Shown in pieces: positions 24,932-32,456 of a DNA stretch of 64,000 bases. Positions within the stretch are counted from its first letter, which is position 1; the number at the start of each line of letters is the position of its first letter. The stretch spans positions 1,164,047 to 1,228,046 of the forward strand of contig NZ_CP020914.1 of the NCBI RefSeq assembly GCF_007833355.1, in the 5' to 3' direction. The notes under the pieces were generated by a model. It was given only the letters and a program-made list of their open reading frames with translations, was not told the DNA's origin and did not search any database. Position numbers and translations under genes: made by a program. The stretch is from Denitratisoma sp. DHT3 (GTDB lineage Bacteria; Pseudomonadota; Gammaproteobacteria; Burkholderiales; Rhodocyclaceae).

Positions 24932-26797
24932 ATGGCCCATTCCCCATCCCAGCCCCAATCCGACGCCACTTCTTCCGAAGTCAAACCCGCCAACTTCCTG
25001 CGCCACATCGTCGAGGCCGACCTGGCGGCGGGCACCCATGCCTCCCGCCGCTGGTGCGGCCATCCCGGCTCGGGCCCCGAGCAGCAGGCCGGCGCGCCCG
25101 ACCCGGCCAGGATTCGCACCCGCTTCCCGCCGGAACCCAACGGCTACCTGCATTTCGGCCACGCCAAGTCGATCCTGCTGAACTTCGGTCTGGCGCGGGA
25201 CTACGGCGGCGTCTGCCACCTGCGCTTCGACGACACCAATCCGGAGAAGGAGGAGCAGGAATACGTCGATGCCATCATCGACTCGGTGCATTGGCTGGGC
25301 GGCGACTGGACGGTGAATGGCGTCGAGCACCTCTACCACGCCTCCGACTATTTCGACTTCATGTACCAGGCCGCCGAATCCCTGATCCAGGCCGGCCACG
25401 CCTATGTGGACAGCCAGAGCGCGGAGGAGATGCGGGCCAACCGGGGCACCCTGACCGAGCCGGGCAGGGACAGCCCCTACCGCGACCGCGGCGCGGCCGA
25501 AAGCCTGGACCTGTTCCGCCGCATGAAGGCCGGCGAATTCCCCGACGGCAGCCACGTGCTGCGGGCGAAGATCGACATGACCGCCCCCAACATCAACCTG
25601 CGCGACCCGGCCATCTACCGCATCCGCCACGCCGAGCACCACCGCACCGGCGACCGTTTCTGCGTGTACCCGATGTACACCTTCGCCCATCCGATCGAGG
25701 ACGCGCTGGAGAACATCACCCACTCCATCTGCACCCTGGAATTCGAGGATCAGCGCCCGTTCTACGACTGGCTGCTGGAGCGCCTGGCCGAGGCCGGCCT
25801 GCTGGTCCGGCCATTGCCGCGCCAGTACGAGTTCTCGCGCCTGAACCTGACCTACGTGGTGCTCTCCAAGCGCAAGCTGATCCAGTTGGTGGAGGAAAAG
25901 CACGTCGCCGGCTGGGACGACCCGCGCATGCCGACCCTGGTCGGCGCCCGGCGCCGCGGCTTCACGCCCGAGGGCTTCCAGATGTTCGCCGAGCGCATCG
26001 GCGTCACCAAGTCCGACTCGCTGATCGACATCAGCGTGCTGGAGGAGTGCCAACGCGAGCACCTCAACGAAACCGCGCCGCGCCGCATCGCCGTGCTCGA
26101 TCCGCTGAAGCTGGTCCTCACCAACGTCGCGGCGGATCACGAGGAGCTCTGCGAAGCGCCCAACCATCCGCAGAAGCCCGAGTGGGGCAAGCGCCAGGTG
26201 CCCTTCTCGCGCGAACTGTGGATCGAGCGCGAGGACTTCGCCGAGGATCCCCCCAAGGGCTATTTCCGGCTGTATCCCCCCGGCGCGACACCCGCCGGGG
26301 ACCCCCGTCCCGGCAACCGGGTGCGGCTGCGCTACGGCTTCGTCATCGAATGCACCGGCTGCGAGAAGGACGCCGCCGGCAACGTGGTGGCGGTGCATGC
26401 CGAGCTGCTGCCGGATTCCAAGTCGGGCACGCCCGGCGCCGACAATTACAAAGTCAAGGGCAACATCCACTGGGTCTCCGCCCGCCACGCCTACCAGAGC
26501 GAAGTGCGGCTCTACGACCGGCTGTTCTCCATGCCGGCGCCGGGCGCCCGGCGAATGGGTGACGATGCGGGCGACCCGGAGGGCCTGGAGCGGAACTTCC
26601 TCGACGACCTGAACTCGAACTCCGTCCAGACGATCGTCGCCCAGTTGGAGCCCGCCCTGAAGGACGCCGCGCCCGAGGACCGCTTCCAGTTCGAGCGCCA
26701 CGGCTATTTCGTCGCCGACCGTGTGGACTCCCGTCCCGGCGCGCCGCTGTTCAACCGCGCCGTAACCCTGAAGGATTCATGGAGTAAGGGCAAGTAA
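24932..26797 (+). CDS. glnS: Glutaminyl-tRNA synthetase
   Basis: 621 residues (E. coli 554); the excess is an N-terminal extension and small loops. Class I signatures are visible: PPEPNGYLHFGHAKSI (HIGH motif as HFGH) and LTYVVLSKRKLIQL (KMSKS type VLSKR). The anticodon-binding beta-barrels end in FNRAVTLKDSWSKGK. It charges tRNA-Gln with glutamine. The final 30 bases are repeated, with changes, at the end of the small gene at 27374. Confidence 0.95.
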   Translation: MAHSPSQPQSDATSSEVKPANFLRHIVEADLAAGTHASRRWCGHPGSGPEQQAGAPDPARIRTRFPPEPNGYLHFGHAKSILLNFGLARDYGGVCHLRFDDTNPEKEEQEYVDAIIDSVHWLGGDWTVNGVEHLYHASDYFDFMYQAAESLIQAGHAYVDSQSAEEMRANRGTLTEPGRDSPYRDRGAAESLDLFRRMKAGEFPDGSHVLRAKIDMTAPNINLRDPAIYRIRHAEHHRTGDRFCVYPMYTFAHPIEDALENITHSICTLEFEDQRPFYDWLLERLAEAGLLVRPLPRQYEFSRLNLTYVVLSKRKLIQLVEEKHVAGWDDPRMPTLVGARRRGFTPEGFQMFAERIGVTKSDSLIDISVLEECQREHLNETAPRRIAVLDPLKLVLTNVAADHEELCEAPNHPQKPEWGKRQVPFSRELWIEREDFAEDPPKGYFRLYPPGATPAGDPRPGNRVRLRYGFVIECTGCEKDAAGNVVAVHAELLPDSKSGTPGADNYKVKGNIHWVSARHAYQSEVRLYDRLFSMPAPGARRMGDDAGDPEGLERNFLDDLNSNSVQTIVAQLEPALKDAAPEDRFQFERHGYFVADRVDSRPGAPLFNRAVTLKDSWSKGK

Positions 26798-26799
26798 GC

Positions 26800-27393
26800 A
26801 TGGCCAACGTGGTGGTCATCGCGGGACCCAATGGCGCAGGCAAATCCACCGCTGCACCGTTTCTTCTGCGCGACACCCTGGGCATTGATGAGTTCGTCAA
26901 TGCCGATCAAATAGCAGCCGGACTTTCCGCCTTCAATCCGGAAGGTGCGGCCTTTGAAGCCGGACGCATCATGTTGTCCCGCATCCGCAGTCTGGCTGCA
27001 TCAGGCCAGGATTTCGCCTTTGAAACCACCCTCGCAAGCAGGAGCTTTGCCCCACTGCTGCAAAGACTAAAAACAAACTCAGGATATCGCTGCTATCTCA
27101 TTTACCTTTGGCTAGACTCTCCCGAAACGGCCCAGGCCCGGGTAGCGCGAAGGGTAAGGGAAGGCGGGCACAATATACCAATCGAAGTGATACGGCGCCG
27201 CTATTGGCGAGGCATTGCCAATTTCAATACACTCTACCGGTCCGTGGTCGACGAGTGGCGGGCCTACGACAATTCCCGCGAGTTTGCTCCCGAATTGATC
27301 GCCCAAGGCACTTCCGCCCGAACCACCCATGTTGCACAAACCGACACATGGAAATTTTTAAGGAATGCTCATCATGAAAACGGCTACCAGTGA
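26800..27393 (+). CDS. Zeta-toxin-like P-loop kinase
   Basis: 197 residues. Walker A is VVIAGPNGAGKST (residues 5-16), then FVNADQIAAGLSAFNPE, FAFETTLASRSF and a basic patch ARVARRVREGGHNIPIEVIRRRY. This is the zeta toxin / UNAG-kinase-like family, which phosphorylates UDP-N-acetylglucosamine or similar substrates. It starts two bases after the glnS stop, so it may be translated from the glnS transcript. Lower GC and different codon use than glnS suggest acquisition. Confidence 0.85.
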   Translation: MANVVVIAGPNGAGKSTAAPFLLRDTLGIDEFVNADQIAAGLSAFNPEGAAFEAGRIMLSRIRSLAASGQDFAFETTLASRSFAPLLQRLKTNSGYRCYLIYLWLDSPETAQARVARRVREGGHNIPIEVIRRRYWRGIANFNTLYRSVVDEWRAYDNSREFAPELIAQGTSARTTHVAQTDTWKFLRNAHHENGYQ

Positions 27394-27541
27394 CCGCATA
27401 AAACAGGCCTTCCGCAATGGTGAAGTCATCGACAAAGCTGTCGGCCAGGCAGCCCTGGCGGCCAAGAAACTCTCCCGTGGCACCATCGCCATAAAGAAAT
27501 CGGCCGCACCCCTGAAGGACGCCTGGAGCAAGGGCAAGTAG
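27374..27541 (+). CDS. Small partner protein (putative antitoxin) of the zeta-like toxin
   Basis: 55 residues: [20 protein letters not shown] ... ending [10 protein letters not shown]. It overlaps the toxin gene by 20 bases. The N-terminal half ([18 protein letters not shown]) resembles small proteins found beside zeta-like kinases. The last ten residues are nearly those of GlnRS (LKDSWSKGK), and the DNA is alike, suggesting the ancestral glnS 3' end was duplicated when the pair was inserted. Antitoxin role is inferred from position and size. Confidence 0.6.
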   Translation: MKTATSDRIKQAFRNGEVIDKAVGQAALAAKKLSRGTIAIKKSAAPLKDAWSKGK

Positions 27542-27546
27542 TAACC

Positions 27547-28581
27547 ATGGCATCCACCGGCTGGGGCTGCCCCCACGAAATCAACGACACCTGTTCCAAG
27601 GTGAACAACCTGCCCTGCGACCCGGGCATGAAGGGGTGTGTGCTGGCCGGGCGCTACGTCTTCGCCAATGAGGACAAGAACGCCCGCCTGCGCCAGAAGC
27701 AGGCCCGGGCCGCCGGACAGGCGCCCGCCACCCAAGACGGCAAGGACACGTCAATGACATTCAGCGCCACCCTCGCCGCCGCCTGGCAGCGCAACGACAG
27801 CCTGCTCTGCGTCGGCCTGGACCCCGATCCGGCCCGCTTCCCCGCCCATCTGCGGAACCATCCGCGGGCGATCTACGAATTCTGCGCCGGCATCGTCGAC
27901 GCCACCGCCGACCTGGTCTGCTGCTTCAAGCCCCAGATCGCCTATTTCGCCGCGCGCCGCGCCGAAGACCAGCTCGAGGCCCTGATCGCCCACATCCACA
28001 CGATGCACCCCGGCGTGCCGGTGATCCTCGACGCCAAGCGCGGCGACATCGGCAGCACCGCCGAGCAGTACGCGGTGGAAGCCTTCGAGCGCTACGATGC
28101 CGACGCGGTGACCGTCAATCCCTACATGGGCCGCGACTCCGTGGCGCCCTACCTGGCCTATCCGGACAAGGGTGTGATCCTGCTCTGCCGCACCTCGAAC
28201 CCCGGCGGCAGCGATCTGCAATTCCTCGATGTCGGTGGCCAGGAGCGACTCTACGAGCGGGTGGCCCGCCTGGTGGCCGACGAATGGAACACCACCGGCC
28301 AGTGCGCCCTGGTGGTGGGCGCCACCTTCCCGGCGGAGATCGCCCGGGTGCGCGAAATCGTCGGCGACCTGCCGCTCCTGGTGCCCGGCATCGGCGCCCA
28401 GGGCGGCGACATCGAGGCCACCGTGAAGGCCGGCCGGATCGGCGCCGGGCCTGGCGCCGGCACGGGGCTGATGATCAACTCCTCGCGCGCCATCCTCTAC
28501 GCCGGCAAGGGCGAGGACTACGCCCAGGCCGCCCGCCAGGCGGCGCTGGAAACACGGGACGCCATCAACCGCTGGCGTTGA
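27547..28581 (+). CDS. pyrF: Orotidine 5'-phosphate decarboxylase with in-frame N-terminal Cys-rich domain
   Basis: The frame is open for 344 residues. Residues 1-68 are a small conserved-looking Cys-rich protein ([32 protein letters not shown]). From [11 protein letters not shown] (ATG 27754, with AAGGA eight bases upstream) a complete PyrF of the group-2 type follows: [12 protein letters not shown], catalytic [15 protein letters not shown] and [11 protein letters not shown]. PyrF decarboxylates OMP to UMP. Two readings are possible: a true fusion, or two genes in one frame with internal initiation where the stop of the first has been lost. Confidence 0.9.
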   Translation: MASTGWGCPHEINDTCSKVNNLPCDPGMKGCVLAGRYVFANEDKNARLRQKQARAAGQAPATQDGKDTSMTFSATLAAAWQRNDSLLCVGLDPDPARFPAHLRNHPRAIYEFCAGIVDATADLVCCFKPQIAYFAARRAEDQLEALIAHIHTMHPGVPVILDAKRGDIGSTAEQYAVEAFERYDADAVTVNPYMGRDSVAPYLAYPDKGVILLCRTSNPGGSDLQFLDVGGQERLYERVARLVADEWNTTGQCALVVGATFPAEIARVREIVGDLPLLVPGIGAQGGDIEATVKAGRIGAGPGAGTGLMINSSRAILYAGKGEDYAQAARQAALETRDAINRWR

Positions 28582-28586
28582 GTTAG

Positions 28587-28737
28587 GCTCGCCCCCCTTC
28601 GCCCCCCTCCGGGGGGTTCGATATGGCTCGCTGCGCTCGGGTGTTTGGGGGCGCTTCGTGGCGGCGCCGATAGGTTGCGGCTTCGCCGCGTGCCGCTTTT
28701 CCTTGCGGCGGCGCGGCGGAAAAGCTCTGCCGGGGAA
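28587..28737 (+). repeat. Dispersed GC-rich repeat, copy B
   Basis: About 150 bp: CTCGCCCCCCTTCGCCCCCC, GGTTCGATATGGCTCGCTGC, GGGTGTTTGGGGGCGCTTCG, CCGATAGGTTGCGGCTTCGC and CGCGGCGGAAAAGCTCTG. It begins six bases after the pyrF stop. It shares more than 85 percent by eye with copy C at 31134. Confidence 0.8.
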
Positions 28738-28756
28738 GCGCTGACCAATCACCATC

Positions 28757-28938
28757 CGTTCGGGCTGAACCTGTCGAAGCCCAGCGTGTGGGAGCGGGCC
28801 ATGCCCGCGAATCGGTGCATCGTATCGCGCAACTGTCGCGGGCATGGCCCGCTCCTACGGGGCGAGGAGGAGGTTCGCCGTGCCCGCCGTGTCGCCGTGG
28901 TTTTCCTTGGGACGGCCCGGCGGAAAAGCTCGTTTACG
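28757..28938. repeat. REP-like palindrome and repeat fragment D
   Basis: GGAGCGGGCCATGCCCGCGA (28791-28810) and its perfect reverse complement (28836-28855) form a 20-bp stem, the common REP-like unit of many proteobacteria, preceded by CCGTTCGGGCTGAACCTGTC, another widely dispersed element. A fragment of the GC-rich repeat (TTTTCCTTGGGACGGCCCGG, CGGAAAAGCTCGTTTACGC) follows up to the end of the HD-GYP gene. No gene is seen between pyrF and that gene. Confidence 0.75.
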
Positions 28939-30087
28939 CTAACTCCCGGCGGCGGCCGCGTCATCGGCGGCTTCGGCTTCGGCGCGGGGCCACAGTTCGG
29001 TCAGATCGAAGCCGCGCAGCAGTTCCGGTCCGAGGACCTCGCGGATGCCATACACGGCCTTGCTGGTCTGGCGCTTGGGCGGCGACTCATAGCGCACGCC
29101 GCTGGGTGCCCGCAGACTGCGCACGATCGGCTGCGCCGGATTGAGGGTGCGCCGCACCACCACCGCGATCTCGCCATTGTTCAGGGTCACCACCGTGCCC
29201 GGCGGATAGAGGCCGATCTCCTTGAGGAATGCCGCGGCGAGATTCGGTGCGACGGTGCTCCCCTGACGGCTGAGCAGTTCCTTGGCGGCGAGATGCGGCA
29301 GGGTACCCGCGCGATAGGCCCGTTCCGCCACCATCGCGCAGTAACGGTCGGCCAGCGACACCACCTGGGACTCCAGACTCAGCGCCTCTTCCTTGAGGCG
29401 TTTCGTATAGCCCGAGCCGTCTGGCATTTCATGGTGGTGTTCCACCACGTCCAGCCAGACCGGATCGTCCACGCCGCGCGCCGCCAGCGCCCGCGCCCCG
29501 TCGCGGGGATGGACGACGATCTGCATCTTCTGCTCGGGCGTCAGCGCCGTGCTCTGGTGATAGAGGGCGTCCTGGAGACCCAGCATCATCACATTCATGG
29601 TCAGGGCACCGGCCACCGCGGGCAGACGCTGGGCGTCATCGCGGTCCAGCCGGCTCAGCAATATTTCAGTCAGCACCGCGGTATGGAACGCGTGACGCAT
29701 CGAATAGCGGCTCGCCCGCTGCAACTGGATGCAGGCCAGCGCGGGCTCCGGGTCCAAGCGGCAGACCATCTGGACCCGCCGGGCGATATCGAGCACGATT
29801 TCCGGCTGCAACGCATCGAGCGGGCAATCCAGTACCCTTTCGTAGTCGTGGATGATGCCCACGATGATTTCCTGGATGCAGACGCGCTCGGCACCGGCCG
29901 CGACCACGTCGCCCTCGGTCTCGATCTCGTCGTAATACGCGCCGCGCTCGATCAGGCGCGCCAGCTGCTCCTCCTGCTGGATGACGAAACCGCAATTCAG
30001 CAGCACGCGCCCATGGCGGTCGAGCAGGCTGAACGGCAGGGGTTGCCCCGGCTTGAGTCGTCCCGGTACTAGTCGCGTCCATGCCAT
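28939..30087 (-). CDS. HD-GYP-like protein with degenerate active site
   Basis: 382 residues from ATG (MAWTRLVPGRLKPGQPLPF) with AAAGGAG in front. An N-terminal PilZ-like/DUF3391-like part is followed by an HD-GYP-type helical domain: RHAFHTAVLTEILLSRL, VVEHHHEMPDGSGYTKRLK and VVSLADRYCAMVAERAY. The HD dyad region reads NVMMLGLQDAL instead of HDIGK, and GYP is GYT. HD-GYP enzymes hydrolyse cyclic di-GMP; with these losses it may be inactive or a binding protein. An IS5-family element lies 108 bases upstream. Confidence 0.78.
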   Translation of the reverse strand: MAWTRLVPGRLKPGQPLPFSLLDRHGRVLLNCGFVIQQEEQLARLIERGAYYDEIETEGDVVAAGAERVCIQEIIVGIIHDYERVLDCPLDALQPEIVLDIARRVQMVCRLDPEPALACIQLQRASRYSMRHAFHTAVLTEILLSRLDRDDAQRLPAVAGALTMNVMMLGLQDALYHQSTALTPEQKMQIVVHPRDGARALAARGVDDPVWLDVVEHHHEMPDGSGYTKRLKEEALSLESQVVSLADRYCAMVAERAYRAGTLPHLAAKELLSRQGSTVAPNLAAAFLKEIGLYPPGTVVTLNNGEIAVVVRRTLNPAQPIVRSLRAPSGVRYESPPKRQTSKAVYGIREVLGPELLRGFDLTELWPRAEAEAADDAAAAGS

Positions 30088-30195
30088 GAGTTCCGCTCCT
30101 TTCAAACTCTTCCGACGGACGAACGACAGGCCACCCGCACGGTCCCGAGGGAAACGAGACCGTGCTGTCAGGAGGCGTGATCGTCCGAAGTATTA
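30088..30195. promoter_or_regulatory. Leader region of the HD-GYP-like gene
   Basis: Contains GCACGGTC (30137) and GACCGTGC (30158), an 8-bp stem with a 13-base loop, nested in CTTCCGACGGACGA / TCGTCCGAAG. The IS begins at its right edge and may have separated the gene from its promoter. Confidence 0.4.
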
Positions 30196-31013
30196 GGGTC
30201 TGTTCACAGTATCGGATTTGTGTTTACATCCTGGAATTTGGACGTAAGCAATGGATCGGGACATGTTGAGCGATGCACAGTGGGCGCGGATTTCGGAGTT
30301 GTTGCCAGGGAAGCCCACGGACAAGGGAGGGCGTGCCGTGGATAACCGTTTATTTGTTGAGGCGGTGCTATACACCGCCCGGGTAGGCAACCCCTGGCGT
30401 GATTTGCCGCCGAAGTTTGGCAACTGGCACTCTGTGTATGTGCGCTTTGCACGATGGGAAGCCAATGGGGTTTGGTCGCGAGTGGCCGAGGCCCTCCGAG
30501 GAGAAGCAGACCTGGAAGAGCTCTTCATCGACTCGACAGTGGTACGTGCGCACCAGCACTCAGCGGGCGCATCAAAAAAAACGGTGGCGATCAGGCGATC
30601 GGTCGGTCGCGTGGCGGACTGACCACCAAGATCCATGCGTGCGTGGATGCCCTGGGTAATCCGCTGCGCCTGATCCTCACCGGTGGTCAGGTGGCCGACA
30701 TTACGCAAGGCCCCGCACTGGTCGATGCCTTGGTTACCGACGCAGTGGTCGCCGACAAGGGATACGACAGCAACGCGTTTGTCGACACCATCGCCCGCAT
30801 GGGCGCTGAGGCCGTCATTCCACCCCGCAGCAATCGCCCCACGCCGCGTGAGTTCGACCGAGAGCGCTACAAGGCGCGTAACCTGGTCGAGCGATTCTTC
30901 AATCGGCTCAAGCAATTTCGCCGACTCGCCACACGTTACGACAAGCTCGCCAACCGCTTCAATGCATTCTTGCATCTGGCATGCACCTATATCTGGCTAC
31001 TGTGAACACGCTC
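30196..31013 (+). mobile_element. IS5-family insertion sequence (IS427-like)
   Basis: About 818 bp. Terminal inverted repeats GGGTCTGTTCACAGTA (left) and the complement of GAGCGTGTTCACAGTA (right) match at 13 of 16 positions, with a TA duplication on both sides. Two overlapping transposase frames fill it. It appears complete and may be active. Confidence 0.85.
30251..31005 (+). CDS. IS5-family transposase, two frames joined by -1 frameshift
   Basis: OrfA (from MDRDMLSDAQWARISELLPG, 123 codons) has the DUF4096-like N-terminal domain and the first catalytic Asp in LFIDSTVVRAHQHSAG. The second frame continues with SRGGLTTKIHACVDALG, DKGYDSNAFVDTI (second Asp) and ARNLVERFFNRLKQFRRLATRYDK (Glu). 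The switch falls at a run of eight A (CAAAAAAAACGG, about 30573-30582), a typical slippery site, so a fusion transposase of about 250 residues is expected. Confidence 0.85.
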
Positions 31014-31133
31014 TAGAATCGACCCGCTTGTTCGATGGGGTGCGGCGCCAAGCGCCAGCAACGCGGGTTCTTTATGGTGGCCGGCAGTCTAACCGGGCTA
31101 CCCCGGAACGGTCAAGTCGCAGTGCACAAGGGC

Positions 31134-31280
31134 TCGCCCCCCTTCGCCCCCCTCCGGGGGGTTCGATACGGCTCGCTGCGCTCGGGTGTTTGGGGGCGCT
31201 TCGTGGCGGCACCGACGCGTTGCGGCTTCGCCGCGTGCCGCTTTTCCTTGCGGCGGCGCGGCGGAAAAGCTCTGTCGGGG
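31134..31280 (+). repeat. Dispersed GC-rich repeat, copy C
   Basis: Same order of blocks as copy B (CTCGCCCCCCTTCGCCCCCC, GGTTCGATACGGCTCGCTGC, CGCGGCGGAAAAGCTCTG). It lies directly beyond the stop of the leftward ald gene. Between the IS and this repeat (31016-31133) I see no gene. Confidence 0.8.
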
Positions 31281-31301
31281 TCTTGTCCTCTTCGCCGTCG
31301 A

Positions 31302-32411
31302 TCACAACAGGTCTTCCGCCGCCACCAGGGGCTGGCCCAGGGCCGCCGCCACTGCGCCGTGGGTCAGGTGTCCGGCGCAGACGTTGAGGCCGCGGCGCAG
31401 ATGCGGATCGTCGGCCAGCGCCCGCCGCCAGCCCTTGTCGGCCAGCGCGGCGACGAAAGGCAGGGTCGCGTTGTTCAGGGCCAGTGCCGAGGTGCGCGGT
31501 ACCGCGCCCGGTATGTTGGCGACGCAGTAATGCACCACGCCGTCGACCACGAACACCGGATCGGCATGGGTGGTGGGACGGGAGGTTTCGCAGCAGCCCC
31601 CCTGGTCGATCGCCACATCGACGATCACCGCCCCGCGCTTCATGGACCTCAGCATGGCGCGGGACACCAGCTTGGGCGCCGCAGCGCCGGGCACCAGCAC
31701 CGCACCGATCAGCAGATCGGCCTCGACCACGCACTGCTCCACGGTCGCCGCGTTGGCGATGATGGTCTTGACCCGGCCCGACAGCTCCCGATCCAGCAGG
31801 TCCAGCCGCTCCACGTTGCGGTCCAGCACCGTCACGTCGGCGCCCAGGCCGGCGGCCACATGCGCGGCATGGCTGCCCACCACCCCGGAACCCAGCACCA
31901 CCATCCTGGCCGGCGCCACGCCCGGCACGCCGCAGAGCAATACGCCGCGCCCGCCCTGCGGTTTCATCAGATGATAGGCGCCGACTTGCGGCGCCATGCG
32001 TCCGGCCACGGCCGACATCGGCGCCAGCAGGGGCAGGCCGCCGTGGGTGTCGGTCACGGTCTCGTAGGCGATGGCGATGCAGCCGGACTGCAACAGGGCC
32101 GTCGCCTGGCGCGGGTCGGGCGCCAGGTGCAGATAGGTGAACAGAATCTGGCCCGGCCGCAGCAAGGCGTATTCGACGGGCTGGGGCTCCTTGACCTTGA
32201 CGATCAGCTCGGCGGCCCAGACCTCGGCGGCGGTGGCCACTACTTGCGCTCCCGCCGCCCGATAGGCGTCGTCGGAGAAATCGATCGCGGCGCCGGCTCC
32301 GCTTTCCACGCTGACCCGGTGGCCGCGCGCCGCCAGATCCCGCACCGAGGACGGCGTCAGGCCGACCCGGTATTCCTGCACCTTGATTTCCCTGGGCACT
32401 CCGATATGCAT
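31302..32411 (-). CDS. ald: Alanine dehydrogenase
   Basis: 369 residues from ATG (MHIGVPREIKVQEYRVGLTP). Typical features: ESGAGAAIDFSDDAYRAAGA, KVKEPQPVEYALLRPGQILF, the catalytic region around YLHLAPD and the Rossmann loop VVLGSGVVGSHAAHVA. It interconverts L-alanine and pyruvate plus ammonium with NAD. Family length is standard (about 370). Single gene; a repeat lies beyond its stop. Confidence 0.94.
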   Translation of the reverse strand: MHIGVPREIKVQEYRVGLTPSSVRDLAARGHRVSVESGAGAAIDFSDDAYRAAGAQVVATAAEVWAAELIVKVKEPQPVEYALLRPGQILFTYLHLAPDPRQATALLQSGCIAIAYETVTDTHGGLPLLAPMSAVAGRMAPQVGAYHLMKPQGGRGVLLCGVPGVAPARMVVLGSGVVGSHAAHVAAGLGADVTVLDRNVERLDLLDRELSGRVKTIIANAATVEQCVVEADLLIGAVLVPGAAAPKLVSRAMLRSMKRGAVIVDVAIDQGGCCETSRPTTHADPVFVVDGVVHYCVANIPGAVPRTSALALNNATLPFVAALADKGWRRALADDPHLRRGLNVCAGHLTHGAVAAALGQPLVAAEDLL

Positions 32412-32456
32412 GCTCGCCTCCCTCGTGGGGTTCGAGTATGCCACCGGACACCCGCG

